DNA of 51,219 nt, from NCBI RefSeq assembly GCF_015206995.1, contig NZ_JADEXR010000032.1:1-51219 (forward strand), read 5' to 3'. Position numbers and translations under genes: made by a program. Shown here one piece after another: positions 1-9,000 of this stretch. The notes below the pieces were generated by a model. That model did not search any database and was not told the origin of the DNA. It was given only the letters and a program-made list of their open reading frames with translations. Source of the DNA: an aff. Roholtiella sp. LEGE 12411. GTDB taxonomy: Bacteria; Cyanobacteriota; Cyanobacteriia; Cyanobacteriales; Nostocaceae. Every line of letters starts with the position of its first letter. Position 1 is the first letter of the stretch.

Positions 1-250
1 AATTGTCAAAAAAAGCACTACAAAATCCCCAAAACCAACGCCACAATCTGCTTAACTCTTCGATTTTCAATTTTGGAGTGTAAAGCTTGTGACTCACTTA
101 TCCTGAGTTACTTTGTCATGCGTTTAGTCTAAACTCCAGTAAACCATAAGCATGGACGATAGTCTTTTGATGTGAGTGGATCGTGCTAATTTTTAAATTT
201 TAGATTTTGGATTCAGCAGAAAATTCAATTTCAAATCCCAAGTTTAGTGA
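1..250. other. AT-rich intergenic DNA at left edge
   Basis: No coding region, RNA gene or strong hairpin is visible. The DNA lies downstream of the phosphatase gene that ends at 251. The stretch around 190-240 is low-complexity T/A-rich spacer of the kind common between Nostoc genes. Confidence 0.5.
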
Positions 251-1663
251 CTACTCCCCACTGGCTGTTGGGTAGAGAATTTGTAGAACAACTAGTGTCA
301 TATCATCGGTATTTTGCTTATCGGAACCGATAAATTGCTGAACTTGATCAAATAGGTAATCCACAATTTCCTGTGGGCTATTACAATACTTACAAGCCGT
401 GTTGAAGGCAGTAATGAAATTGTCTTCATCGAAGCGATCGCCTCCTGCGGCAGCAGCATCTGTCAAGCCATCTGTGTAGTAAATAATTGTATCCCCAGGC
501 TCTAACTGGGCCTGAGCATCCTCATATTGGCTGTTAGCATCTAAACCGATCAACATTCCCAAAGTATCCAAACGGGTGACAGCTTTTGTCGCTGCGTGCC
601 ACCACAAAGGGGGATTATGCGCTGCATTGCTATAAGACAAAATTTGGCTTTGAGGATTATATTCTGAGTAAAATAGGGTTACAAAACGGTGAGAATTTTC
701 CAAATCCGCATACATAACACGATTTAAGTTTTGCAGAATCCCTGCTGGGGAATTACCATGTAGAACTTCTCCCCGCAGCATTCCCCGCATCATAGTCATA
801 AGTAGCCCTGCGGGAACCCCTTTACCCATGACATCCCCAATTACTAAACCCCAGCGCCCAGTTTCCACACTATCTTGAATAATTGGCTGAATCTGATTGT
901 GATTGGTGGGAATAAAGTCGTAATAGTCTCCACCAACACGGTTAGCAGGTTTACAGCGTGCAGCAAGAGCTACACCAGGAATAGTAGGGCATTGACGTGG
1001 CAAAAGTCGCCGTTGAATTTCTGCACCAATTTCTAGTTCTTGGTCTAGGCGTTCTTTCTTCCTTAGTTCTACGGCTAGTTCGTCGTTTTCGATCGCTACC
1101 GCTGTTTGGTCTGCCACTAACCTAACTAACTTTTGTCTGGTTTCTGTCCAGCTATATTCAGGATCGCGGCTCAAGACATACAGCCACCCTCGTTCAGTAT
1201 GCTTCACCAGAATCGCCGTGCCAAAGATTTGCACATCTGGCCCCAAGTAGCGATGCATCTGGTCATCCAATATCCCTGTAGCAGCTGCTAGAGGAACAGT
1301 GTTAGGCACAAGCGTAATCTGACTGCTAGCTATTTCCAGCGCTTTGCGGATATTTTTACGCTGGCGACTATCTTGCCAGTGTAGTTGCTCTAATCTGACT
1401 TGACCATTAGGTTTGTAGAGAAACAGAGCACTACCGTCTGCATCTGTAACCCTTGTTGCCATTAGCGGAATCAGCTCCAAAAACTGATTTAAATTATTGA
1501 AGCTTCTTAGAGCAAACCCTAAAGAACTTAGTAAATCTTGGATTTTGTTTTGTTCCCGGTGCAACCGCGCCACGAGTTCTTTTAACGCCACGACTGGTGT
1601 GACATCTGTCGCGGCACTACTATTGCTGTCAGTGGGTTGAGAGGGCAGTTGAGACACAGGCAC
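251..1663 (-). CDS. GAF-SpoIIE (PP2C-type) serine phosphatase
   Basis: Predicted cytoplasmic Mn/Mg-dependent serine/threonine phosphatase of the RsbU/SpoIIE class, which usually dephosphorylates an anti-sigma-factor antagonist. A GAF-like sensory domain covers about residues 50-195. A short helical linker follows, then the phosphatase domain at about 225-468. Visible catalytic motifs are GGDYYDF (244-250), GDVMGKG (276-282), YTDGLTDA (396-403) and the terminal DDMTLVV. There is no transmembrane segment. The start is a GTG with no clear ribosome site; a second GTG lies two codons in. It stands alone, divergent from the glycosyltransferase at 2398 across about 700 bp, and no partner anti-sigma gene is adjacent, so its target is unknown. 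The family is secure; the pathway is inference. Confidence 0.9.
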   Translation of the reverse strand: MPVSQLPSQPTDSNSSAATDVTPVVALKELVARLHREQNKIQDLLSSLGFALRSFNNLNQFLELIPLMATRVTDADGSALFLYKPNGQVRLEQLHWQDSRQRKNIRKALEIASSQITLVPNTVPLAAATGILDDQMHRYLGPDVQIFGTAILVKHTERGWLYVLSRDPEYSWTETRQKLVRLVADQTAVAIENDELAVELRKKERLDQELEIGAEIQRRLLPRQCPTIPGVALAARCKPANRVGGDYYDFIPTNHNQIQPIIQDSVETGRWGLVIGDVMGKGVPAGLLMTMMRGMLRGEVLHGNSPAGILQNLNRVMYADLENSHRFVTLFYSEYNPQSQILSYSNAAHNPPLWWHAATKAVTRLDTLGMLIGLDANSQYEDAQAQLEPGDTIIYYTDGLTDAAAAGGDRFDEDNFITAFNTACKYCNSPQEIVDYLFDQVQQFIGSDKQNTDDMTLVVLQILYPTASGE

Positions 1664-2397
1664 AGGTTCTATTGCACTTGATATCAGCAGGTTTTAGACT
1701 TATAAATCCTTTGGCTTTGGCATTGCTAAACCATATTGAGACAAGAATTGTCACTTTAGCAAGAGTATAAAGACGTAAGGTGTAACTTTTATGAGTATTG
1801 TATTTGCTTGTTGCATTTATTGCTAAATATTAGGAATTTCAAGTAATGTATTTTTAATCCAAATTAAAACAGTAGAAATCAGTATTTTTGGTGAAAACCC
1901 ATAAAATTGCCCATTTTTTCATAACTTAATTACTGGATCATATATCTAAAGTCATAAAAATACTTTAATAAAAGAATAATAAATAATTCTTCGAGAGTAA
2001 CTGTTTAGGCTGAGAAAAGAGATTAGGGACTTGTGGGATAAGTTTGTACAGTTACTTTTACCACTTACTGGCACTCTTATTTTAATAAGTGGTGCAGATG
2101 CAAATAACCTTTCAAAGATTTAATCTATATACCATAACTGCCATGACATTCGCTAGATTATTTTTTCTATTTTTGAATTTTTGATTTCGGAAATTTTTAA
2201 ATGCTCAAATATGTATTTTAGCTTACTCAAAAAATAACCAAAACTCACCTCTTATATCAGAGCTACTAAAATCAAATTTAGGCTTAAAGCTTAAAACTAT
2301 TGAGATAGATTAAAGTTATGTAGAGCAGGCTTTTAAAGACTTGTTGAATGGTTTACCCATTATTGTTTTTATATTGCACCCAATTAACAATTGCTAT
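1664..2397. other. AT-rich divergent intergenic region
   Basis: It holds the promoters of the leftward phosphatase and the rightward glycosyltransferase. The only structure I see is an 8-bp inverted repeat (ACCACTTA at 2060-2067, TAAGTGGT at 2086-2093). No gene or RNA is recognised. Confidence 0.4.
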
Positions 2398-3678
2398 ATG
2401 ACTCATTTTGGTGTCATCTGCCCCGCAGCCACTGGTCATCTCAACCCCATGACCACATTAGGTCGTGAACTAAAACAACGCGGTCATCGCGTTACTGTAT
2501 TAGGAATTCCTGACGCTCAATCCAAAACACTGGTAGCAGGATTAGAATTCAGGGAAATTGGTGGCTCTGAGTTTCCTGCTGGCATAAGTCAAGAATCATT
2601 GGCAAAGTTGGGGGAACTGAGTGGGTTGGCTGCTCTCAAGTACACTATCTATCTGGTACAACAGTCAGCGGCTATGTTACTCCAACAAGGCCCAACAGCA
2701 GTTAAAGAAGCAGGTATAGAAGCACTGCTAGTAGATCAGGTTTCGCCAGGGGGAGGGACTATTGCAGATTACTTAGGTATTCCCTTCATTTCTAGTGGTG
2801 GCTCTTTGCTCCTCAACCAAGAAGAAGGAGTTCCTCCTTTTTTCACATCTTGGAACTATAGCCCAAATTGGTGGGCGCGTCTACGTAACCGAGGAGCTTA
2901 TTATTTATTTGACCGCTTTAGGCTACCTATCCGGCAGCTGGTGAATGAGTATCGCCAAAGGTGGAAATTGCCCTCTCACTCTTATCCTAACGATCAATAC
3001 TCCCAACTAGCCCAGTTGAGTCAACTACCTGCCGAGCTTGACTTCCCCAGGCAGGAGTTACCCCAGTGGTTGCATTACACCGGCCCATATCATAATCCAA
3101 GCAGTCGCTCCCCTGTCCCTTTTCCTTATGAACAATTGACTGGACAACCGCTAATTTATGCCTCTATGGGTACTATCCAAAATCGTCTGCTAGAGATTTT
3201 CCAATGTATTGCTAAGGCTTGTGAAGGGTTAGATGTGCAATTGGTAATCTCTTTGGGTGGTTCAACCAGTCCAGAGTCCCTGGCAAAATTACCCGGTTCA
3301 CCCTTAGTTGTAGAATATGCACCTCAGTTGGAATTGCTTCAAAAAGCCACTCTCACTATTACCCACGCTGGCCCAAATACTGTTTTGGAGTCTTTGAGTA
3401 ACGCTGTACCAATGGTAGGCATTCCAATTACCAACGATCAGCCAGGAACAGCAGCACGTCTGGCTTGGGCGGGGGCTGGGGAGATGATACCCCAAGCTCG
3501 CTTGAGTGTCCCCAGGCTGCGAGAAGCAATTAAGCAGGTGTTGACAGAAAACTCTTACAAACAGAATGCAGTTAGATTACAAAAAGCCATTCAGAGCGCA
3601 GGAGGAGTAAGTCGAGCTGCTGATATTATCGAACAAGTAGTTTCTACAGGTAAGCCTGTCTTAGCTCAAACTCGATAA
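2398..3678 (+). CDS. GT1-family (UDP-glycosyltransferase-like) glycosyltransferase
   Basis: A 426-residue GT-B fold enzyme expected to move a sugar from a nucleotide donor to a small hydrophobic acceptor. The N-terminal half opens with the acceptor-side motif PAATGHLNPM. The C-terminal half carries the donor-binding signature THAGPNTVLES followed by GIPITNDQPGTAARL, typical of the MGT/UGT group that includes carotenoid glucosyltransferases. I chose the ATG at 2398; a TTG at 2341 would add 19 residues, but homologues begin at the MTHFGVICPA-like strand. It is monocistronic. Zeaxanthin- or myxol-type acceptors are possible, but nothing nearby fixes the substrate. Confidence 0.82.
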   Translation: MTHFGVICPAATGHLNPMTTLGRELKQRGHRVTVLGIPDAQSKTLVAGLEFREIGGSEFPAGISQESLAKLGELSGLAALKYTIYLVQQSAAMLLQQGPTAVKEAGIEALLVDQVSPGGGTIADYLGIPFISSGGSLLLNQEEGVPPFFTSWNYSPNWWARLRNRGAYYLFDRFRLPIRQLVNEYRQRWKLPSHSYPNDQYSQLAQLSQLPAELDFPRQELPQWLHYTGPYHNPSSRSPVPFPYEQLTGQPLIYASMGTIQNRLLEIFQCIAKACEGLDVQLVISLGGSTSPESLAKLPGSPLVVEYAPQLELLQKATLTITHAGPNTVLESLSNAVPMVGIPITNDQPGTAARLAWAGAGEMIPQARLSVPRLREAIKQVLTENSYKQNAVRLQKAIQSAGGVSRAADIIEQVVSTGKPVLAQTR

Positions 3679-3681
3679 TAG

Positions 3682-3799
3682 AATTATTGGCGTTGCTGAA
3701 TTGAAGTATGAAATTCCAAAATCAAGTGTTAAAAATTCTTATCTTTGCGCCTTTGCGTGATACTAAATTCATACTTTTAATTAGTAACGCCGAATTATT
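3682..3799. mobile_element. MITE-like element with 7-bp target duplication
   Basis: The core at 3689-3792 (104 bp) has terminal inverted repeats: the left end GGCGTTGCTGAATTGAAGTA and the inverted right end GGCGTTACTAATTAAAAGTA match at 19 of 24 positions counted through TATGAA. It is flanked on both sides by AATTATT (3682-3688 and 3793-3799), a perfect 7-bp direct repeat that looks like a target-site duplication. It encodes no transposase, so it would have been mobilised in trans. It sits between the glycosyltransferase stop and the recombinase relic. Confidence 0.7.
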
Positions 3800-3888
3800 T
3801 TTTCGCTGGAATATCTGCGGTTCAATACACCTAACCGGATTTCGATAGGGATTCGGCTGGAAAAAGCGGACGTATTTATTAATATTCC

Positions 3889-4240
3889 CACCGTGATTAT
3901 ACACTGATGCTGATGATGTTTCGCCACGGTCTGAGGGTAGGGGAAGCTGTAGGCTCTAAATTTGCGCTGGGATGCGCTGATGTGGGACGAACGTCAGATT
4001 TTCATCACCAGTGAAAAGGGTAGTGACTCTGGGGTGCATCCCTTGAGAGACGATGAAATAACCTTGCTCAAGGAACTCAGAGAGATGTTGCCTGATAGCA
4101 AGTATATTTTCGTTTCCTAACGCGGTGAGGTGATGTTCACTGATGCGGTGCGAAAGCTAATTGGGCGGCTGGCAGCGCAGGCAGGGCTTGATATCAAAGT
4201 TCACTGTCACATGATCGCCATGCCTGCGTTTACTAAGTAG
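3889..4240 (+). pseudogene. Decayed tyrosine recombinase (phage integrase family)
   Basis: Read across frames, the stretch encodes the catalytic half of a small cyanobacterial tyrosine recombinase. It opens with HRDYTLMLMMFRHGLRVGEA, containing the first catalytic Arg in its RHGLRVGE context. After a frameshift near 3960 it continues LRWDALMWDERQIFIT, then an HPLRDDE segment and SKYIFVS. A TAA then replaces the usual Glu, followed by RGEVMFTDAVRKLI. It ends at HCHM just before the RHA box, where one missing base shifts the frame again. The N-terminal core-binding domain and the Tyr-containing end are absent. It is dead, with at least two frameshifts and a nonsense codon. Confidence 0.8.
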
Positions 4241-4295
4241 TCGGACAAAAATATTTACAGTTATTGTATAATTAATTTTGTCTGACTTCTTAGCC
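4234..4295. repeat. Short inverted-repeat element
   Basis: AGTCGGACAAAAAT near 4238 pairs imperfectly with ATTTTGTCTGACT near 4278, giving a roughly 60-bp stem-loop-like element. It abuts the dead recombinase at its 3' side and lies within 20 bp of the end of the VWA gene. It could be a small transposon end pair or act as a terminator for the leftward gene. Confidence 0.45.
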
Positions 4296-4309
4296 ATCTG
4301 TACTGAGAT

Positions 4310-5902
4310 TTAGTTCCCCCCAGTGTAATCCTTGCTCAATCGCCAATAGTGATGGAAAGTTGGTTTTCCCCAGGTGCGGTGGGCGACCACACCTATGGAG
4401 TTTTGACAATTATGGCCAACAAGACCTAGGGCATATTCGGGGAATGACTTCGGTTGGATGGCGTAAGTATCGGGATCACCGCTGACTGGAACCAATACCC
4501 AGGTCTGCAAATCACTTGCGCTTTTCCGTTGCAACCTTGGGTATCCGTCATCCCCAGGTTTGGCTGGGGCTTGGAGATACAACTGCTCCTTGTAGGTGAA
4601 ATCTTTCTCGAAGCTCTGGATTAGGTAAGTGCCATCAGTCTGCTTGACCAAATTCCACAGGTGTCCTTGGTATCCTGCATTAGTATTAGGAGGATCAAGG
4701 CTCCAAGTATGGATATAATCGTTGACATCGGGATTGTAACCTATAGCTTGGAAATAAGTACCAGTTACTTGGTGAATCAACATCCAGGTACCGGAAACAT
4801 TTTCTGGGCGTGTCATTGGAATATCCTCGTTAGGTTCAATGGGTGGTAGTTCTGGAACAGAACTTGGAACTGTGATTTTGACGGTCTTGCCGCCGATAAC
4901 TTCGCCGTCAACTACGACGTCAAGGGAGCCGTTGAAGACCTGAACCTCGCTGGTGGCTGCTACCTTACCAATCCAGGAAACGTCAAAGCTAATTTGATGG
5001 TCTTGGTTTCTGCTCAGGGGACCGTGACCGACGGTAGGTGCGATCGCTTGCACAAAAGATGCCGTGGCACCCCTGGCTACCAGACTGACGTTGCCGATCA
5101 CAGTGATCTGTGCTGCCAATTCAGCAGCGATCGTCTCCACAATTGTATTTGCACTGACACCTTGGACAAGTTTGCAACCCGTCGCCTTGGCAATCCTTGT
5201 CCCTTGTCCTTTGATGCCGCCAGGATCGCCGCACCATTTCTGATACCCGTTATCTTTAGGCACAGGCTCGTCGTCCAGCCCCTGCGGGGCCCTAAAGTTG
5301 ATGTTCAAGCTCAGGGCTAGCACTTTGATCTTCTCGGCGACTAACTTAGCAGTGACCGATGCCTCGGTGATGTCGTAGGAGAGTTGGGAGATTTGCTTGC
5401 AGATTGAGTCGTGACCGGCGGCGTCACCAAACCAGACGATAATCCGCTTGGCATCAGCACGCCAACCGATATTGCCACCTGGTGGTTGTGCCACCTGATC
5501 GAGTGCATAGAACTGAGCTTCTGGAGTGTCTTGACCCGAACTGGTCGTCCAGGTATCGACTGCCGCTTTGATGTCAGCGATTTTAGAAGTCAGGCTATGC
5601 TGGTGCTTGAAGGCGTAGGGATGCTCGTCAGTAACCGGAGCAGGAAAGTCTTTATAGTCGCCAACCCCGAACCAGACATCGGATCCTAGAGCCTGGATTC
5701 TGGTCATCACATCTAGGATGCCACTCTTGACGGCATTGAGCGCCGACCTCATGCTACCGGTCGTGTCTGCGAGAAAATAGACATCCACTTTGGGGACTAC
5801 CCCAGATTTCGGGATAGTGACTTTCACTACTTCGGCGAACTTTTGATCTATGGATAGGGTCAGATCGTTCGTTGCAGGTGAAACCTGAATCGGAATACTC
5901 AT
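4310..5902 (-). CDS. VWA-domain protein with C-terminal ricin-type beta-trefoil
   Basis: A 530-residue protein. Residues about 38-260 form a von Willebrand A / integrin-beta-like domain with the metal site DTTGS (D46, T48, S50) and a later IVWFGDAAGHD strand. A beta-sandwich linker follows. Residues about 378-530 contain repeated Trp/Gln-rich units (W..L/I.Q...G.Y) that look like a ricin-type carbohydrate-binding beta-trefoil. No signal peptide is seen. The ATG at 5902 has AAGGAG 12 bp upstream; a TTG at 5914 directly abuts that site and is unlikely. Codon use looks more GC-rich than in neighbours, and a recombinase relic lies at its 3' side, which fits acquisition by transfer. A metal-dependent adhesion role is inferred. 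Confidence 0.75.
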   Translation of the reverse strand: MSIPIQVSPATNDLTLSIDQKFAEVVKVTIPKSGVVPKVDVYFLADTTGSMRSALNAVKSGILDVMTRIQALGSDVWFGVGDYKDFPAPVTDEHPYAFKHQHSLTSKIADIKAAVDTWTTSSGQDTPEAQFYALDQVAQPPGGNIGWRADAKRIIVWFGDAAGHDSICKQISQLSYDITEASVTAKLVAEKIKVLALSLNINFRAPQGLDDEPVPKDNGYQKWCGDPGGIKGQGTRIAKATGCKLVQGVSANTIVETIAAELAAQITVIGNVSLVARGATASFVQAIAPTVGHGPLSRNQDHQISFDVSWIGKVAATSEVQVFNGSLDVVVDGEVIGGKTVKITVPSSVPELPPIEPNEDIPMTRPENVSGTWMLIHQVTGTYFQAIGYNPDVNDYIHTWSLDPPNTNAGYQGHLWNLVKQTDGTYLIQSFEKDFTYKEQLYLQAPAKPGDDGYPRLQRKSASDLQTWVLVPVSGDPDTYAIQPKSFPEYALGLVGHNCQNSIGVVAHRTWGKPTFHHYWRLSKDYTGGN

Positions 5903-6111
5903 TAATTTGAACAACTCCTTTGATCCAAAAGTTTTACCTTGTTAATTCTTTGAATTTAATTACTAAATGACCATCTCACTTTTTATTTATCTTTTTCAGA
6001 AGAATATAATTGTTTATATTTTTGTTCTCGGTAGAGAATAAGTTAATTAGGAAAAAGAAGAAAAAATATGCGATCGCTAGACCCAGATCATCTGTTGTAC
6101 CCCGTAAAAAA

Positions 6112-7161
6112 CTAAGGAACCATCGCTACCTTAATTACCTTACGCGCCTTCATCTCACAAAACACCTGTTCTAAATCCTTCAATGGGCGCTGTTCGCTAA
6201 TGAGTAATTCAAAGGTAATTTTGCAACTAGCTATCAGTGAAAGCGCGGATCGCACATATTCTGGTGTGTTATGAAATACCCCTTTGAGCGTAATTTCGCT
6301 GTAGTGTAACTGTTCTGTGTTGACGGTAATTGTGGTATCTCGTGGACATCCACCGAATAAATTCACCGTTGCACCGGGACGGGCGCAGGCGATCGCAGTT
6401 TCCCAAACACTTGGGACGCCAGTTGCTTCAATCACCACATCTGCACCCCATCCTTGTGTGAGTTCTTTCACCACACTGGGAATATCCGGGATTTGATGAT
6501 AATTAAACGTTTGGGCTGCACCGAATTTCTTACCAATTTCTAGCCTGTGGTCATTACCTCCCCACAGTAAAACCTCAGCTTTCACACTCAAAGCCGCCAC
6601 AAACATCAGCCCGATCGCCCCATCTCCCAAGACGACTACTCTATCTTTGGCTTGGACGTTGGAACGCGCTACCCCATGCAGCACACAAGCTAAAGGTTCG
6701 GTCATCGCTGCCAATTGCCAAGGCAACTCACCGGGAACCTTCAATAAATTATGCTGCACTATGGGTGCAGGGATTTTCAAGTATTCGGCAAAAGTCCCAT
6801 TATTCCATGTCAAATTTGGACATAATGAATACTCTTGGCGTTGACAAAAAAAGCAGTTCATGCATGGGGCAGAATTGTTAGCAACGACGCGATCGCCTAC
6901 TTGCCAACCTGTGACGCCTGCACCTACTGCTACAATTCTCCCAGCAGCTTCATGACCAAAAAGCGTCGGCAGTTTCAGCATCTTCGCATGACCACCACGA
7001 CGCCAGACTTTCAAATCTGTACCACAAGTTGTTGCTGCTCCTACTTGGATTACCACTTCACCATTTGCTGGAGTAGGGTCAGCAACTTCTTCTAGACGTA
7101 AATCTTCTTGGCCATAAAGTAATGCTGCTAACAAAGCTTTAAACCTATCAACTAGATCCAC
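6112..7161 (-). CDS. Zinc-dependent MDR dehydrogenase (sorbitol/threonine dehydrogenase-like)
   Basis: A 349-residue medium-chain dehydrogenase/reductase oxidising an alcohol or polyol with NAD(P). Catalytic zinc ligands are C46 in TTCGTD and H70-E71 in FGHEAAG. The structural zinc lobe is C100, C103, C106 and C114. The nucleotide-binding turn VVVLGDGAIGL lies near 174-184. The start is uncertain: GTG at 7161 has no good ribosome site, and homologues tend to begin at the KALLAALLYG-like strand, so a downstream TTG is possible. The gene is a single leftward unit between the VWA protein and the zinc-ribbon gene. The substrate cannot be read from the sequence. Confidence 0.85.
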   Translation of the reverse strand: MDLVDRFKALLAALLYGQEDLRLEEVADPTPANGEVVIQVGAATTCGTDLKVWRRGGHAKMLKLPTLFGHEAAGRIVAVGAGVTGWQVGDRVVANNSAPCMNCFFCQRQEYSLCPNLTWNNGTFAEYLKIPAPIVQHNLLKVPGELPWQLAAMTEPLACVLHGVARSNVQAKDRVVVLGDGAIGLMFVAALSVKAEVLLWGGNDHRLEIGKKFGAAQTFNYHQIPDIPSVVKELTQGWGADVVIEATGVPSVWETAIACARPGATVNLFGGCPRDTTITVNTEQLHYSEITLKGVFHNTPEYVRSALSLIASCKITFELLISEQRPLKDLEQVFCEMKARKVIKVAMVP

Positions 7162-7235
7162 CTGATTTTACCAGTTAGAGCTAATCGATAGGTTAAAACT
7201 CAATCAGTAGTCATCTATCCCATAACTTTGAAATT

Positions 7236-7430
7236 CTATGAATTTACAGCTGGTTGCGGAAGTACTCCCGTGTTTCGGGTTTCCACATTAGTAGGATTAG
7301 GTAGACGAGTTACAGTTAACAGCGGTACTTCTTGTCGGCACGACTGGCAAAACCAATACAGTTCACCATGACGGACATGACGCAGGAGGGAACCACCGCA
7401 ACATGGGCAGGTGTTGGCTCTCATACTCAT
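7236..7430 (-). CDS. Zinc-ribbon miniprotein
   Basis: A 64-residue protein with two cysteine knuckles, CPCC (C8-C11) and CQSC (C28-C31), spaced as in a single zinc ribbon, followed by a Pro/Thr/Asn-rich tail. The start is well supported by AAGGAGG eight bases before the ATG. It lies about 60 bp beyond the GT4 glycosyltransferase and reads in the same direction. Similar short zinc ribbons are widespread in cyanobacteria without assigned function; nucleic-acid or protein binding is a guess. Confidence 0.7.
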   Translation of the reverse strand: MSMRANTCPCCGGSLLRHVRHGELYWFCQSCRQEVPLLTVTRLPNPTNVETRNTGVLPQPAVNS

Positions 7431-7493
7431 ACCAATGTCCTCCTTAAAAAAAAGTTGTTGTTTAAGATGAGTAAAAAAAGTTGTTGATTAAAA

Positions 7494-8558
7494 CTAGATT
7501 TTGGCTGCATGAATGCGACCATTCGATTTTATGCGGTCTTTGATAATTTGTCCGTAAACAGCTTCATAGCCGTTAACCATTTGGACAACGCTAAAATTGT
7601 TTTTTACATATTCTCGACAAGTTTGACGATTTAGTTCCAAAGCTCGTGGAATCATTGCTTGCATTTCTTCATAGCTTTGGCAGACAAAACCTGTTTCACC
7701 GTGGGCAATTACTTCTGGTACGGAGCCTAAATTCATAGCAATCACTGGTGTACCAGTGGCCATTGATTCAGTCATGACCAACCCAAAAGGTTCTTGCCAA
7801 GCAATGGGGAAAAGAGTTACGGCAGCATTGCCCAGAAGTTCAGTTTTTTCGGCGTGGTTGATTTCGCCTAGATATTCAATTTGCTGACCATCAATATGGG
7901 GGGCAATCTCTTGTTCAAAAAACTTAGAGTCTACTACATCAACTTTTCCAGCCATCTTTAAACGTCAACCACTCTGCTTAGCAATAGCGATCGCATGTTG
8001 TGGGCCCTTCTCTGGCGAAAAGCGTCCTAAAAATGCCAAGTATGGTGATTCTTTTGCTTCGGCTACAAACTTGTAATCTTTTAGTTCAATGCCGTTATAA
8101 ACCGTGCCAACATAGTTGAGATTAAGTTGACGCTGCGCGTCACTAATGCTAACGTATGGTTGCTTTTGATAATAGCTAAATGCGTTACGGTTGTCTTTTG
8201 TAAAATTACCGTGCAGAGTATGCACAGTAGGGGTTGTTGTTACTAAACTCGCTAAAGGTAATGCCGAAATTCCTACATGAGAATGGATAATATCGAATTC
8301 CGTAGCATGTTGGTAAACTTGGCTTAGTTCCAGCATTTCATACACTGTATACTCTTTGATACTTGGGTCTAAGCGCAATGCCCGCGGACAAACTGCTTCT
8401 AACCGAGCCAAAGTTTGAGAATCGCCAGAGGCAAACAAAGTTACCTCATGACCACGACGAACTAGTTCATCGGTTAAGCGACTTACTACTAATTCAATTC
8501 CTCCATAATTAGGAGGTGGTACCCTTTCCCATAAGGGGGCAACTTGAGCGATTTTCAT
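7494..8558 (-). pseudogene. GT4-family glycosyltransferase interrupted by in-frame UGA
   Basis: The N-terminal half begins MKIAQVAPLWERVPP and includes GGIELVVSRL and AFLGRFSPEKGP. The C-terminal half carries the GT4 donor signature EPFGLVMTE followed by GTPVIA. The two halves are in the same frame and separated only by one TGA codon (7965-7967) in the context AIAKQSG-stop-RLKMAGKVD, where homologues have Trp (TGG). No frameshift is present. The intact product would be about 354 residues. ATG 8558 is preferred over a TTG at 8594 because MKIAQVAP is the family's normal start. It may be a recent pseudogene, a sequencing error, two separate polypeptides (an internal ATG lies four codons past the stop) or UGA readthrough. 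Everything else in both halves looks intact. Confidence 0.8.
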
Positions 8559-9000
8559 AAGTTGTTTTGGTTCAGTCGGTGAAATTGTCCTCAATGTAAT
8601 TTATTACATTTTATGAGGCAGAGCATTTGTACTTACTCTTTTGATATTTAAATTAACCTAACTGACCGCTAAAAGCACAATATCGTTATCCGTACCGCAA
8701 ATCTGCTACCGACAAATTTAAACCTGTCAGCAATACTTAACTACACTTGTTAAGTTACAGCTGATCGTTTACTAACTTCATCTATCTTGGGGATCATAAC
8801 TCTATAGAATATTTTGTAGCAAAACCTACAAAAATGCATATTTTGTAGCTGAAAATACTAAATTATTAGATGGGATCAATTCAATCAAGTCTGCTTTTGG
8901 CGAAATAGGAAAATCAGGAAAGAAATTATTAATGTTAAATAAACGTGCATAATTTACATAATTCTTAATTTAAACTTGGCTCAATACTGTTAATTAACTA
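8559..9000. other. AT-rich intergenic region with TTTTGTAG repeats
   Basis: TTTTGTAG occurs at 8812 and 8841, with its complement CTACAAAA between them at 8826, so two alternative 8-bp hairpins can form. This lies between the divergent GT4 gene and exonuclease III. No gene is recognised. Confidence 0.4.

Noticed and set aside
3722-3904. 60-codon leftward open frame
   Set aside because: Runs through the inverted-repeat element and the antisense of the recombinase relic.
4994-5689. Rightward open frames inside the VWA gene
   Set aside because: They are antisense shadows of a gene with clear domain motifs and a good ribosome site.
7965-8594. Frameshift as the cause of the split glycosyltransferase
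   Set aside because: The two halves are in the same frame, separated by exactly one TGA and three codons before the next ATG.
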